Positions 9,060 to 18,571 are shown, counted from the first letter of the stretch. The stretch: DNA of 64,000 nt from Sulfobacillus thermosulfidooxidans (GCF_001280565.1 NZ_LGRO01000001.1:1736001-1800000); one strand, 5' to 3'. Notes: generated by a model not told the origin, from the letters alone. Numbers and translations: made by a program.

Positions 9060-10181
9060 CTAGACATCTGACTGGGAATGCGGGACATGGTGGAGATGCC
9101 GGCGTTTCCGCAGCGTAAGAATCACGACGATACTAACCCAAAGAGTACTAAACCAAAAATTAATGGGTGCCAGAGTATCGAGTAAAAAAGCCTCTAAAGT
9201 CTCGGGATTCAAACTAAGACGCAATACCGCTATGGCGGCGGCCGCAATGATCAACGCGACAACAAATGGGTTGAAACCCCCAGGTCTTCTTCTCCACAGA
9301 TGCTCAATCAAAAGCGACTGGTGCCAGACATGCCAAGCAATAAAACCAATAAAGCTTACGGTCCAAATAATGGCCACACCTAATCCAATTTCGGTTATAA
9401 AGAAGTTCGATAGGTCAATATTCTCAAACACAAACACTATGGGCCAGGTGGCATGGGCTACCCCTTCAGGTCCAAGGGTCACCACCGCGAGTCCATATAA
9501 GAGGAGTAAGAGAAAAATTTGTATCACCACAGTCCATAACGTAGTCGGCATCACTTTCGACGAGACCCGTCCTCGCACCAAACCGACAGCCGTCGCCAGG
9601 GGCAGGATCGGTACCCAAAAATAAGTGCCGGAAATGGTGGCCTCGTACACATTGGCCCATTGAACCGGGACATGCGGGCGTAAGGCGTTGGGAAATTGCA
9701 TATTTTCAAAACCTAATCCCACCGTAATCAACGTTAACAGCGTCAAACCGGGAATCGTTAAGGTAAACAATCGAATCACCGAGATCGGAGGCCGCGTTCC
9801 TAACCAAAAAATATATCCCATCAAAATAACGCCTAATGCCCATGCCCGGTGTCCCGGAATCACGACCGTCGTTAAGACGGTAATATATAAGGCCCCGATG
9901 GCCGCAATATAGGTCATCGTTAATATTCCGGCCATCCCGGCAATCAGGACACTCCAAAATCTCCCCCCCGTCATTTCGAGTTTTTGATAGGCGGTCTTTC
10001 CCGGTGTTAAAGAAGCCCAATAGGCCACACCTCCCAAAATGAAGAGTCCCCACAATCCTGCTAGAATTAACGCTAATATGCCGTTGGACCCAGCGATGAG
10101 ACAAAGACTCCTGGGCCAGACGTACACTCCTCCCGCCACATAGCTTGCAATCAACACGGTCGCATATTCAAAAATACCCAT
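9060..10181 (-). CDS. Spore germination permease, GerB (GerAB/GerKB) family
   Basis: About 373 residues from ATG 10181; the frame is open further upstream but overlaps the preceding gene, so this start (23 bases after its stop) or a nearby GTG/TTG is preferred. Ten hydrophobic segments are spread along the protein (IFEYATVLIASYVAGGVYVW first), as in the APC-superfamily endospore germination permeases that form the germinant-binding membrane subunit. It is third in the gerA-gerC-gerB order. The subunit acts in the spore inner membrane, where binding of amino acids or sugars triggers ion release. The germinant cannot be read from sequence. C-terminal tail is His-rich and basic. Confidence 0.87.
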   Translation of the reverse strand: MGIFEYATVLIASYVAGGVYVWPRSLCLIAGSNGILALILAGLWGLFILGGVAYWASLTPGKTAYQKLEMTGGRFWSVLIAGMAGILTMTYIAAIGALYITVLTTVVIPGHRAWALGVILMGYIFWLGTRPPISVIRLFTLTIPGLTLLTLITVGLGFENMQFPNALRPHVPVQWANVYEATISGTYFWVPILPLATAVGLVRGRVSSKVMPTTLWTVVIQIFLLLLLYGLAVVTLGPEGVAHATWPIVFVFENIDLSNFFITEIGLGVAIIWTVSFIGFIAWHVWHQSLLIEHLWRRRPGGFNPFVVALIIAAAAIAVLRLSLNPETLEAFLLDTLAPINFWFSTLWVSIVVILTLRKRRHLHHVPHSQSDV

Positions 10182-10204
10182 GGGTTCGAGACCCACCGAC
10201 AACT

Positions 10205-11272
10205 TTATCCGGTGCGTGCGGTAGGCGTGATGCGGCAATGAACTGTCACCTCCAAAGGTGGCATCTGAGACGACGGGGCAAAAGACGTCCATACCTCTTG
10301 ATTTCTCACTCCAAACGGATCAGCATGATGCTTCCTAGCCCATTGGTAAAGCACCAAAATATGATGCAGCACGAGGTGTTCAGCTTCTTGATTTAAACGC
10401 TGTTCGCGATCACCTTCTCCGACGGCCTCCCAATGTCCATTCAAGGTGAGATTCCACTTAGCCATCACCCCGTAGTGCACGCGGGTAATCTGGCGACTCG
10501 AGGACAGGCGAAGACTTTCGGCAAACCCGTTTTCTTTGCCACCGGGCAGCATCAAGGCCCCTTTGTCATATTTCCCCATGGCCATGGCCCAGTCGATGGT
10601 TTGACTGTGACTACATCTGATTACTTGCTGTGGGGTTAGCCATACCGAGCGGTTGACCATGAGTGTCCTGTCGTGAGCCATGCTCCACGGAATCACCGCC
10701 GTATGACTCGGCACTAATAAATCGTCCCAGACCTGCCACACGCGGGTTTCGAGCTGCACAGGGTGGCAAACATGGCAGCTGAAATAATTGGAGAGAAACA
10801 CCGTGGGGACAACTTCTTCCGGTGGCGATGTTTTAAGTACCGCCTTAGCCGAGGGCGATGCCATCGTAACCCAGGCCCGTGGCGGAAATTCTCCGGTATT
10901 AATGAGAAGATGAATTAAATGCACCACATCTGGAGCCGGAAATTGAACATTTAGCGCAACAAATTGAACATCCCCCAAATAAACATAACGATCAGTTAGA
11001 GTGCTCACATCCTCCACCGCTTGCGTTAAACTCGGTGCTTGAGCCTGCAAAACATAAAATTCCTCAGAGGGTTTAATACTGGACTCACTACTCGGCGTGA
11101 TAGTCGGATTCGGAAACATAAAGCTCCACGTATATTGCCCGGCTGGACCAGGATCCACGGCAAGGGCTAACACAATGCCGGTTTGACTAATGCCTGCCAC
11201 CGTACCACAGCCAGGCAATAGCATCATCGCCGTAGCCATCACCAGTATTTTCCACCACAACCGCATTCTCAT
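10205..11272 (-). CDS. Spore germination lipoprotein, Ger(x)C family
   Basis: About 355 residues. The start ATG at 11272 overlaps the stop of gerA as ATGA, giving a lipoprotein signal with lipobox LLPGC at about residues 17-21. Features of the GerAC family follow: the early AVDPGPAGQYTWSFMFPNP beta segment, then SLTQAVEDVSTLTDRYVYLGDVQFVALN, which corresponds to the conserved region of domain 1. GerC subunits are lipid-anchored on the outer face of the spore inner membrane and are needed for receptor function. Three Cys in the middle (SCHVCHPV region) are unusual for an exported domain. Confidence 0.85.
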   Translation of the reverse strand: MRMRLWWKILVMATAMMLLPGCGTVAGISQTGIVLALAVDPGPAGQYTWSFMFPNPTITPSSESSIKPSEEFYVLQAQAPSLTQAVEDVSTLTDRYVYLGDVQFVALNVQFPAPDVVHLIHLLINTGEFPPRAWVTMASPSAKAVLKTSPPEEVVPTVFLSNYFSCHVCHPVQLETRVWQVWDDLLVPSHTAVIPWSMAHDRTLMVNRSVWLTPQQVIRCSHSQTIDWAMAMGKYDKGALMLPGGKENGFAESLRLSSSRQITRVHYGVMAKWNLTLNGHWEAVGEGDREQRLNQEAEHLVLHHILVLYQWARKHHADPFGVRNQEVWTSFAPSSQMPPLEVTVHCRITPTARTG

Positions 11273-12855
11273 CGCGCCTTCACTTGATGGCGTTTGAGCC
11301 GCGGTTGCATATTTTTTCCTCGGAGGGGATAGCGCCAGACAAAACGTAAGGGTCGCACCGCACTCAAACGTCGTTTCCAAAGGGCCAAGGGTAAGCGTAC
11401 AATACTGTCTTTAAGATCTCGCCAATTGATAGGAATTCCCGGCGACAAATAAGGCACGCCAAATGATACCATGCTGTCTAACTCTACAATTAAAGCCAAT
11501 GACACCCATAATACCCCAAATAATCCCCAAAGCTGGGAAGCCGCTAACAAAAGAAAATTCACGAGGCGCCACGTCCCGACTAATTCGTAGCTCGGAACCG
11601 AGTAAAAACTGAGCGCGGTGACGGTCATAATAACGATAATTTGATTGCTCACAAAGCCGGCCTTCACGATTGCCGTCCCCACCACAATGGCTCCCATGGT
11701 GCCAAGAACGGTGGATAATGCCTTGGGTAAACGAAGCGCCGCCTCCCGAATGATCTCAATCACAAAAATCATGACCACCGCTTCTAAAACAGGAGGGAAG
11801 GGCAAGCCAATGTGACTGCCCATGATGGTCGTCAAAAGCTGGTAGGGTACTAAATTTTGATTGGTGGTCGTAAACACAATGTAAAGGCTCGGAAAATACA
11901 ACGTAACAAAAAACCCTGCCATCCGAATAAAACGTACAAACGAGGCATCATACCACGACGAATTATAATCCATTGGGGTTTTATAAAAATCCCACATCGT
12001 TGCCGGCAGAATTATCACAAAAGGATCCCCATCCACCAGAACCGCCACTTTGCCTTGTTCTAGCGCCCATACGACAAAATCGACATGTTCACTATAGCGC
12101 AAGGTCGGAAAGATGCTGTAAGGATGGTCACGGATGAGGCTACCAATTTGGGTCGCATTAGGTACTGCATCAATTCGGATGCGCCTTAGGCGGTACAACA
12201 CCGTTTCCAACAAACCAGGGTTGACCACGCCGCGTAATGCTGCCACAATGACCTGATGATGATCAAGATGTCCCAATTGCAGCGCTTGGAAGCTGAGTCG
12301 GCTATCACGCAGGCGGCGGCGAATCTGATTCATTTGCGTGAGGACCACCTCATTGAACGCTTCTTGCGGCCCACGAATGGACGCCTCCGTTTCGGGACGT
12401 CCAATAGAGCGCTGCATATATTTCACCGTATCCACTATCCAGGCATATGCAGATCCTTCAGGAACTAAGATGGTGTTTCCAGACAACAACTTGGGCCAAA
12501 TTTTCTCCCACCGCGATTCCCGGCTCACATGTCCGGTATGCAAAGACTCGTGATTCCACGATGATGAGGAAACCGTGGTCTTTAATAAAGGACTAATAAT
12601 ATCTTGATCGACCATGGTGGTATCAACGAGTCCGTCAATGTACGCTATCAAAACCCGTTCGCCTCGTGCGGTTTTGATAATGCGCGATATGAAGTCTGGA
12701 CTTTTTAGTAATTGCTCTTTTAAATATTTTTCCACCGCCGTGATATCTTTGGCAATGCCATCAGGAACCTGGGGATTCCAGGCATTAATCTCTGCGAGCA
12801 GGCGGGACGCGGCTTGTTGAATATGTTTTACCGCTTTAACATGAGATGGGTCCAG
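11269..12855 (-). CDS. Spore germination protein GerA (GerAA/GerKA) family
   Basis: The protein has the GerA layout: soluble N-terminal domain (SPDFISRIIKTARGERVLIA-YIDGLVD, later LRRIRIDAVPNATQIGSLI and VALVDGDPF) then five or so membrane helices starting near YNSSWYDASFVRFIRMAG. The first standard start is GTG 12735, but family-typical sequence continues 40 codons upstream without a stop, to a CTG at 12855 that lies 10 bases after AGGAGG. I therefore propose CTG 12855 (528 residues). It is first of the gerA-gerC-gerB operon, overlapping gerC by 4 bases. The subunit forms the receptor channel-like core. Confidence 0.87.
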   Translation of the reverse strand: MDPSHVKAVKHIQQAASRLLAEINAWNPQVPDGIAKDITAVEKYLKEQLLKSPDFISRIIKTARGERVLIAYIDGLVDTTMVDQDIISPLLKTTVSSSSWNHESLHTGHVSRESRWEKIWPKLLSGNTILVPEGSAYAWIVDTVKYMQRSIGRPETEASIRGPQEAFNEVVLTQMNQIRRRLRDSRLSFQALQLGHLDHHQVIVAALRGVVNPGLLETVLYRLRRIRIDAVPNATQIGSLIRDHPYSIFPTLRYSEHVDFVVWALEQGKVAVLVDGDPFVIILPATMWDFYKTPMDYNSSWYDASFVRFIRMAGFFVTLYFPSLYIVFTTTNQNLVPYQLLTTIMGSHIGLPFPPVLEAVVMIFVIEIIREAALRLPKALSTVLGTMGAIVVGTAIVKAGFVSNQIIVIMTVTALSFYSVPSYELVGTWRLVNFLLLAASQLWGLFGVLWVSLALIVELDSMVSFGVPYLSPGIPINWRDLKDSIVRLPLALWKRRLSAVRPLRFVWRYPLRGKNMQPRLKRHQVKAR

Positions 12856-13139
12856 AGCACCTCAACCTCCTACCCGTAAAATGAACTGTGCATAAAAGAA
12901 TCCTTTCCAAAGTGTGGCCGATTTATGCTGTTACTGGTTAAGTTCTATCCAGAAGTAAAGAACAGCATCTTAGCCATGCCGGCGATGTCTCAAACTCTTT
13001 CGAAGGATTACCGCGGATCACGAGCCAACGTTGCGAGACGTATTGTCTATGAAACGGTGTGTTCTTTCATCAAACCGTTATACTAAAAGCAATAAGAAGG
13101 TCTCTTTGAGGGTCTAGTCAGAAAAAGGAGTGCAGGAGC

Positions 13140-13583
13140 ATGGATAAGGAACCGTTACGGTATCAATTAACCCCCTTGCAATTTGAGGTCACTCAACATG
13201 CCGCGACTGAGCCCCCATTTCACAATGCTTATTGGGACAATCATGACGAGGGGATTTATGTCGACATCATTTCAGGAGTTCCGCTATTCTCATCTCGTGA
13301 CAAATATGATAGTGGATGTGGCTGGCCCAGTTTTACTCGCCCTCTTAATCCGCAAGAAATTGAAGAAAAGCCAGACTTCAGCCATGGCATGATTCGTACC
13401 GAGGTGCGCAGTCATACGGCTGATTCGCATTTAGGACACGTTTTTAACGATGGGCCACCTGATAAGGGCGGATTACGCTACTGCATCAATTCAGCCGCTC
13501 TGCGGTTTATTCCCAAGGATGATATGGAAAAAGAAGGATACGGAGATTACCTTTATCTATTTGACGACTCGAATCCTGACTAA
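13140..13583 (+). CDS. msrB: Peptide-methionine (R)-S-oxide reductase
   Basis: A 147-residue single-domain MsrB that reduces methionine-R-sulfoxide in proteins. The start at ATG 13140 follows AAAGGAG. Key residues: catalytic Cys115 in [13 protein letters not shown], Cys60 in [10 protein letters not shown] as probable resolving residue, His in SHLGHVF. The two CxxC zinc pairs of the E. coli type enzyme are missing (positions 42/45 are Asp/Ser and 91/94 are Ser/Ala), so this is the zinc-free form. It is a single gene followed by a strong bidirectional terminator. It fits an organism facing oxidative stress in acid, metal-rich settings. Confidence 0.94.
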   Translation: MDKEPLRYQLTPLQFEVTQHAATEPPFHNAYWDNHDEGIYVDIISGVPLFSSRDKYDSGCGWPSFTRPLNPQEIEEKPDFSHGMIRTEVRSHTADSHLGHVFNDGPPDKGGLRYCINSAALRFIPKDDMEKEGYGDYLYLFDDSNPD

Positions 13584-13663
13584 TGGCATAAAAGACAACA
13601 CCAACAATATGGCACCATACTTCGGACCATCTGATTTCGAAATTTTGACCGTACCAAATAATA

Positions 13664-13703
13664 GGGCAATGAGGTGAGCTAATGCCTCAAATCCTCATTG
13701 CCC
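13664..13703. terminator. Bidirectional rho-independent terminator
   Basis: An 11-bp perfect stem (GGGCAATGAGG at 13664-13674 with its complement at 13693-13703) is followed by a T-rich stretch on the plus strand and by TATTATTT on the minus strand. It lies between convergent msrB and MFS genes and can serve both. Confidence 0.75.
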
Positions 13704-13736
13704 TTTCCGTTATCGAGATTATGAATGTTTACCGGT

Positions 13737-15215
13737 TTACGCATTCTTGACGGAATGCAGTGATTTGGCCACCCTTTCCGTGAGCGGACGGGCCACCTTT
13801 TCTAACGGTTGCCGCTCGGCCTGAACCCCTAGCCACAACGCGACAACGCCCCCAAGGGCCATTAATGATGTTCCCACAAGATATCCGGTAAACACATTGC
13901 CGACGGATTTGGTTTGAATGAGAGCTCCAAAAATTGGCGGGGCAACGACACCGCCCACCAGGGTTCCGATTGCATAAACGAAAGCAATGGCCATGGCCCG
14001 GCTTTCAATAGGAAAGACTTCACTAGCGGTTAAATAGGCTGAGCTCGCTCCTGCCGAAGCAAAGAAGAAAATAACCGACCAGGCGATGGTGATGGTCGTC
14101 GCCGTTAACACGTGGTGCAAAAACAATTCGGCCGATATAAATAGTAAGAATCCCGAGAGTAAATAGGTTCCGGCAATCATTGGCTTGCGGCCTATTCGGT
14201 CGAACAACGGGCCAAGGAGCCACGGTCCCAAAAGATTACCAATGGCAAAAGGAAAAATGTAGTAACCGACATCTGCCGCGTGGACCCCAAAAAACGTAGT
14301 TAAAACTAACGATTCCGTAAAGAATATCGCGTTGTACAAAAATGCTTGCGTAATCATTAACGACAAGCTAAGAACTGTACGGCGCGGATACTGCCGAAAG
14401 AGGGTGCGCGCTACCATTCGGAGCGACGTGGTCTCTTTCGGATCAATATCGATAGTCCATTGCGGTTTTTCCAGAGTTTTACCGGTCGACGACACCACGA
14501 CCCGCTCAATTTGATTCATGACGCGTTCCGCTTCTTGTCCGCGTCCATGAGTTAAAAGCCACCGGGGACTTTCGGGAACCATCTTTCGTACTAACAACAC
14601 GGCCACCGCTAAAATTGCGCCAAGCAAAAAGGTTAGTCGCCATCCCCAATACGGATTGACAACGTGGGGATTGAGCAAAATAATACTTTCCACGCTTCCT
14701 ATCATTGTGCCAATCCACCAACTCGAGTTAATGGCTAAATCCGTCCATCCACGTCTGTAAGCTGGAATCAGTTCATCAATGGCCGAATTAATCGCTGCAT
14801 ATTCTCCACCAATTCCTACGCCGGTTAAAAACCGGAAAATACCAAAACTTAGGAAATTCCATGAGAATCCGCTTAATACCGTAAAAAGTGCGTACCAGAT
14901 TAAAGTCCACAGGAATAACCGTTTTCGTCCCCACTTATCCGTTAAGTATCCCAGAACCAAGGCACCACTGACACCGCCTGCTAAGTATAATCCAGCTTCC
15001 AAACCCACCTGGCCGGCTGTCAGGTCTAGTCCCACCCTTTCTTGCAAGACCGAGCCAATCGAACCGACAATCGTTACCTCCAGGCCATCAAGAATCCACG
15101 TAATGCCTAACGAAATAATAATCAGCCAATGCCACCGACTCCATGGCAAACGATCTAATCGGGCCGGAATATCCGTACGATAAACAGCGTTTTCATCATT
15201 TGTCATCGTCGTCAT
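13737..15215 (-). CDS. MFS transporter, sugar/aromatic-acid symporter type
   Basis: About 492 residues from ATG 15215, placed 6 bases after AGGTGG. Twelve membrane segments are apparent. MFS loop motif between TM2 and TM3 reads GYLTDKWGRKRLF; its repeat in the second half is GPLFDRIGRKPMI. The central loop contains PESPRWLLTHGRGQEAERVM, the PESPRWL signature of the metabolite:H+ symporter/sugar porter branch. TM1 has an acidic residue (LDGLEVTIVG), common in proton symporters of this group. Substrate unknown. A 16-bp palindrome about 250 bases upstream may be the operator. It is transcribed alone and converges on msrB. Confidence 0.87.
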   Translation of the reverse strand: MTTMTNDENAVYRTDIPARLDRLPWSRWHWLIIISLGITWILDGLEVTIVGSIGSVLQERVGLDLTAGQVGLEAGLYLAGGVSGALVLGYLTDKWGRKRLFLWTLIWYALFTVLSGFSWNFLSFGIFRFLTGVGIGGEYAAINSAIDELIPAYRRGWTDLAINSSWWIGTMIGSVESIILLNPHVVNPYWGWRLTFLLGAILAVAVLLVRKMVPESPRWLLTHGRGQEAERVMNQIERVVVSSTGKTLEKPQWTIDIDPKETTSLRMVARTLFRQYPRRTVLSLSLMITQAFLYNAIFFTESLVLTTFFGVHAADVGYYIFPFAIGNLLGPWLLGPLFDRIGRKPMIAGTYLLSGFLLFISAELFLHHVLTATTITIAWSVIFFFASAGASSAYLTASEVFPIESRAMAIAFVYAIGTLVGGVVAPPIFGALIQTKSVGNVFTGYLVGTSLMALGGVVALWLGVQAERQPLEKVARPLTERVAKSLHSVKNA

Positions 15216-15627
15216 CCACCTTTCTGCGCAGACTGTATTGCACCCAGTGTAATTCGGGGCGCAATCCATGCCTGATGATGTGCATACACGGTGTCTGTCG
15301 AGAAGCACCTAATCTTCGGACGGAAGCATCATAGGCGTTTTCATCCATCATAGGAATACGATTAAGAGCCATACCACCACGCATCCGTGTCGTTGTGTCC
15401 AAAGCATGTCAATATGGTCTTCTCGTAAAACGTGATGATATAGAGGATAATCCTTAAATTAATACTATATATAGTATAGCAAAAGTGACGGCTTCCAGCC
15501 ACCATGCCGTTCCACGCCAAAGCAAATGGTTCCATTAATCCACTGTGGAAATAGAGATCAGCAAAATATGACACAAAGAACGATTCGCGAGGTTCATCGT
15601 GCACAAGGAGCCTGACCCAAAGCGATG
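15216..15627. other. Upstream region of the MFS gene; no gene
   Basis: No convincing frame is present. The stretch holds the AT-rich promoter-like region and palindrome described separately. Confidence 0.5.
15462..15477 (-). promoter_or_regulatory. 16-bp palindrome over an extended -10-like box
   Basis: ATACTATATATAGTAT is a perfect palindrome. On the minus strand it follows TGC so that TGC-TATACT reads as an extended -10 element, about 250 bases before the MFS start. A repressor bound here would cover the promoter. The regulator is not identified in the window. Confidence 0.5.
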
Positions 15628-16155
15628 TTATTCCTTTTCTATAGCGGTCATGAGGCTTTCAAGGAAATGCGAAATCTCGGATGAATGGCGGAGATGGATA
15701 ATCTTGCTCCCCCGTAAGTGAGCTTGCTGCAATTGGCTGAGAATTCGGGGACGCTGATCACGGGGAAATCGCCAGATATAGCGCAAAAATTCGCCGTCAA
15801 GTCGCTCTTCACAGCCCTCAGCCATGTCACCTCGGGTATCACCGTAGTGCTGTTGTATGCGTTTCATCGCACGCCATAAGCAAATGTAGCGAGAAACATC
15901 GAGAAAGATCACGGTGTCAGCTTGCCGAAGTCGGATATCAAGTGTTTTCCCATACGTTCCATCGATGATCCATTCCGCCTGCTTGACTAAGTCTTCTTGG
16001 ATGCGGATCCATTCAGAAAGAGGCGTCTCAATCCATCCCGGCTTAAAATATAAGCGGTCTAAATGGATAACGGGAAGTCCAGTGATAACGCCTAAACGCC
16101 GGGCCAAGGTGGATTTGCCCGCACCAGGCGATCCAATCACGAGAACCTTTTTCAT
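15628..16155 (-). CDS. P-loop nucleotide kinase-like protein (FlaR/topology-modulation type)
   Basis: A 175-residue protein from ATG 16155 with AAGGAG 12 bases upstream. Walker A is GSPGAGKST at residues 8-16, followed by HLDRLYFKPGW, where the HLD-x-h-x-W/F pattern is characteristic of the 'DNA topology modulation protein'/adenylate-kinase-related family. A lid-like segment with RRDQRPRI-type arginines is seen toward the C-terminus (WRFPRDQRPRILS). The historical name is misleading; biochemical role is probably small-molecule or nucleoside phosphorylation, not established. Stands between two unrelated minus-strand units. Confidence 0.8.
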   Translation of the reverse strand: MKKVLVIGSPGAGKSTLARRLGVITGLPVIHLDRLYFKPGWIETPLSEWIRIQEDLVKQAEWIIDGTYGKTLDIRLRQADTVIFLDVSRYICLWRAMKRIQQHYGDTRGDMAEGCEERLDGEFLRYIWRFPRDQRPRILSQLQQAHLRGSKIIHLRHSSEISHFLESLMTAIEKE

Positions 16156-16256
16156 AATGCGGGAGACTCCTTATGATATTTTGCGATGAGCCGGGGACTA
16201 GGTCTCACCTACTTGTTCTTGTCCAACCCAGGTAAAACCCACTCCTTTTTGGTCAA

Positions 16257-17405
16257 TTAAATCACAAATGTCTCCGTTGTGGGCTGATTGTCCGTAAATC
16301 GCTTGAGGAGAAAAGGTTTCAGATCCACGAAAGGCTCTTCCCCCGTAATCAACTCGGCAATAACCCGGCCTGCCGCGGGAGAATGCATAAAACCATGGCC
16401 GCTAAAGCCATTAGCACAATAAAAGCCTGAGATGCCCTCTACCTCACCGATAATTGCCGTGTCATCCGGGGACACTTCATATAATCCGGCCCAACCGCGC
16501 AAAATGGAGGCATCCGCCAAAATGGGAACCCAGTGCAACAGGGTTTCAATCAGTTTTTCCAAGGCCTGATGATCGGTTTCGGTATGATAACTACTCGGTT
16601 CATCGGGGTCGGACATGCCCAATAAGATGCTGTCGCCATCGCGACGAAGATAAGAGGTAGTCTCCAAGTCCAAGGTCATGGGCATATTTTGGGGAAGTTT
16701 CATAAAGGGCGTAGTGACATAAATATTGCGGCGGTAAGGATGCACAGGGATCTCCACGCCAACCATGTGACCTACCGATCTGGCGTAAGGTCCTGCGGCA
16801 TTAACCACCACCCGTCCACTAATCATCCCCTTGCTAGTTTTTACCCCGGCGATTTGATCATGGTGCACGAGAATCCCGGTCACTTGTTCGCCGAGCCGAA
16901 TCGTGACGCCGAGGTCCATAGCCCGTTTGGCAAACCCGTAAAGGACCGCTCCCGGATCAGCAACACCATCATCTGGACAAAACGTTGCCCCTACGAGGTC
17001 TGGTATTTGCACATACGGAAACCGGTAAGACACCTCTTGAGGCGACAAGCACGTTACAGGGACACCCAAAGACTGCTGCATGAAGGATAAATTTTGCATC
17101 ACGTTCCACTTGCCGGGGTCTCGGGTCAAAAACAGATAACCGCATGGATTGAACGAGGCAGAAATGCCGAACAGTTCTTCAAAATGGCGAAACATTTCGA
17201 GGCCATACTGAGAAAATTTGACGGCGCTCGGGTGAGAAAATTCAAGACGTATCCCACCGGCACTGCGCCCTGACGAGCCGTGGCCCCATAGAGACTCTTT
17301 CTCAATTACTACCACATTGGAAATTCCTTTGCTGGCCAAATGATACGCAATGGATAAGCCAATAAGTCCAGCCCCGATAATAATCACTTCCGCGTTATCC
17401 GCCAT
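16257..17405 (-). CDS. FAD-dependent amine/amino-acid oxidoreductase (DAO family)
   Basis: About 382 residues. The N-terminal dinucleotide fold is IIIGAGLIGLSIAYHLA followed by a Glu at the end of strand 2 (VVIEKE), then the SSGRSAGGIRLEFSHP segment typical of sarcosine oxidase beta subunit, glycine oxidase and proline/hydroxyproline dehydrogenase beta subunits. The C-terminal FAD contact is GFSGHGFMHSPAAGR. Start ATG 17405 follows GAAGGAGAG. It lies 31 bases downstream of an ornithine-cyclodeaminase family gene, a pairing that suggests oxidation of an amino acid or cyclic imino acid. No Cys for covalent flavin attachment is obvious. Substrate unknown. Confidence 0.87.
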   Translation of the reverse strand: MADNAEVIIIGAGLIGLSIAYHLASKGISNVVVIEKESLWGHGSSGRSAGGIRLEFSHPSAVKFSQYGLEMFRHFEELFGISASFNPCGYLFLTRDPGKWNVMQNLSFMQQSLGVPVTCLSPQEVSYRFPYVQIPDLVGATFCPDDGVADPGAVLYGFAKRAMDLGVTIRLGEQVTGILVHHDQIAGVKTSKGMISGRVVVNAAGPYARSVGHMVGVEIPVHPYRRNIYVTTPFMKLPQNMPMTLDLETTSYLRRDGDSILLGMSDPDEPSSYHTETDHQALEKLIETLLHWVPILADASILRGWAGLYEVSPDDTAIIGEVEGISGFYCANGFSGHGFMHSPAAGRVIAELITGEEPFVDLKPFLLKRFTDNQPTTETFVI

Positions 17406-17436
17406 CTACTCTCTCCTTCTCTTTGGCATTAGGCGT

Positions 17437-18357
17437 TTATTCTATCAACTCGACTAAGCATTCCGCACAGGCCAAATCAAAAACAGCTGAGCCGACACTT
17501 TTCATGACCGTAATACCCTGTTCGGGCCCATAATGGGGTGCACTGGCCAAAGGACGTATTTTGGTCAAATCCACAAGGCCCTCCCCAGCAGGAATCAGAA
17601 AGTCACCGGCTTCTCTGAGACAAGCCGGAAGAAAGTCAGCATACAAGGTAGCCTGAGCCACAATATCACTGGAAAGTTCTCGGGTGTTAGGCAAGTAAGC
17701 TCCCATGGCGTTAATGAGCACTGGCTGTTTAATCATGCGTACGTCCAATAAGGGAGTTGGCGAGGATGTTACCGTCGTGATAACATCTGCATCGGCTAAC
17801 GCCTCTTCGATTGCCCTGTGGACGGTAACGGACAAGTGCGAAAACCGGGGAAGGGAACACAACCTTTCTTGAAGAGCATATGCCGCTTCAGGTGTCCGGT
17901 TCCACAAGCGAATTGTCTGAACACCAGGCAAACAAGAAAGCGCTTTGGCGTGATAATAGGCCTCAAATCCTGCGCCAATGATACATTGACAGGAATGAGA
18001 TACACTTAGCCACTGTGTCGCTAGTGCTGCGATCGCGGCGGTGCGTAGTCCCGTAAAGGCCGCTCCATCAGCCACGGCAATGACTTCCCCATCATCACGG
18101 TAAATACTGACGGTTCCGTTCAAAACTGGCTTACCCTTTCCTCTGGACTTATTGTCTGGCCGCTCATACAGAACCTTAACCACAGAAAGACTCAAATCCT
18201 GCCAGCTCGCTGCCATTAAAATGAGATGGCCCTTGTCATCCGATTGGACAACGCGCACGGGTTCTCCGGCTAATGGCGCAGTAAGTCGCATTGCCACATG
18301 CCGCCGCAAGATCTCGTCATCAAGCAGGGCTTCCAGATCCTTAGCTCCAAGCCACAT
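17437..18357 (-). CDS. Ornithine cyclodeaminase / mu-crystallin family protein
   Basis: A 306-residue protein, ATG 18357 after GGAGGAAAA. Family marks: VADGAAFTGLRTAAIAALA (substrate-binding segment with Arg), the Rossmann motif IIGAGFEAYYHAKAL, WNRTPEAA, the ADVITTVTSS segment and INAMGAYLPNTREL. Members include ornithine cyclodeaminase, alanine dehydrogenase of archaeal type, and ketimine or pyrroline-2-carboxylate reductases. The probable operon with a DAO-family flavoprotein points to a cyclic imine/amino-acid interconversion pathway, where the flavoenzyme and the reductase act on the same carbon skeleton. Exact reaction is not assigned. Confidence 0.88.
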   Translation of the reverse strand: MWLGAKDLEALLDDEILRRHVAMRLTAPLAGEPVRVVQSDDKGHLILMAASWQDLSLSVVKVLYERPDNKSRGKGKPVLNGTVSIYRDDGEVIAVADGAAFTGLRTAAIAALATQWLSVSHSCQCIIGAGFEAYYHAKALSCLPGVQTIRLWNRTPEAAYALQERLCSLPRFSHLSVTVHRAIEEALADADVITTVTSSPTPLLDVRMIKQPVLINAMGAYLPNTRELSSDIVAQATLYADFLPACLREAGDFLIPAGEGLVDLTKIRPLASAPHYGPEQGITVMKSVGSAVFDLACAECLVELIE

Positions 18358-18571
18358 GAGTTTTCCTCCATCTTTTCCCGTTTTACCGGGTCAAACCCCT
18401 AGCCAGGGTGTTTTCTCTCCGATCTCACACTAACGAATTCTGTCCTTTGTCGATAGGGCCACTATAACAAAGGACATGGCAAGAATCACAATGTCCATAT
18501 TCCACTCTTTATCGGTTATGGCCCCATTTACTAAGCAGCGGGAAAATCTGTAGTTATGCCCATTAGGTGAT

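Noticed and set aside
10181-10195. TGGGTTCGAGACCCA stem-loop resembling a tRNA T-arm
   Set aside because: It lies at the start of the germination permease gene and no other tRNA arms are present.
9060-12855. Ger cluster considered as an amino-acid transport operon
   Set aside because: The GerA-type domain order and the Ger(x)C lipoprotein make a germinant receptor the better reading.
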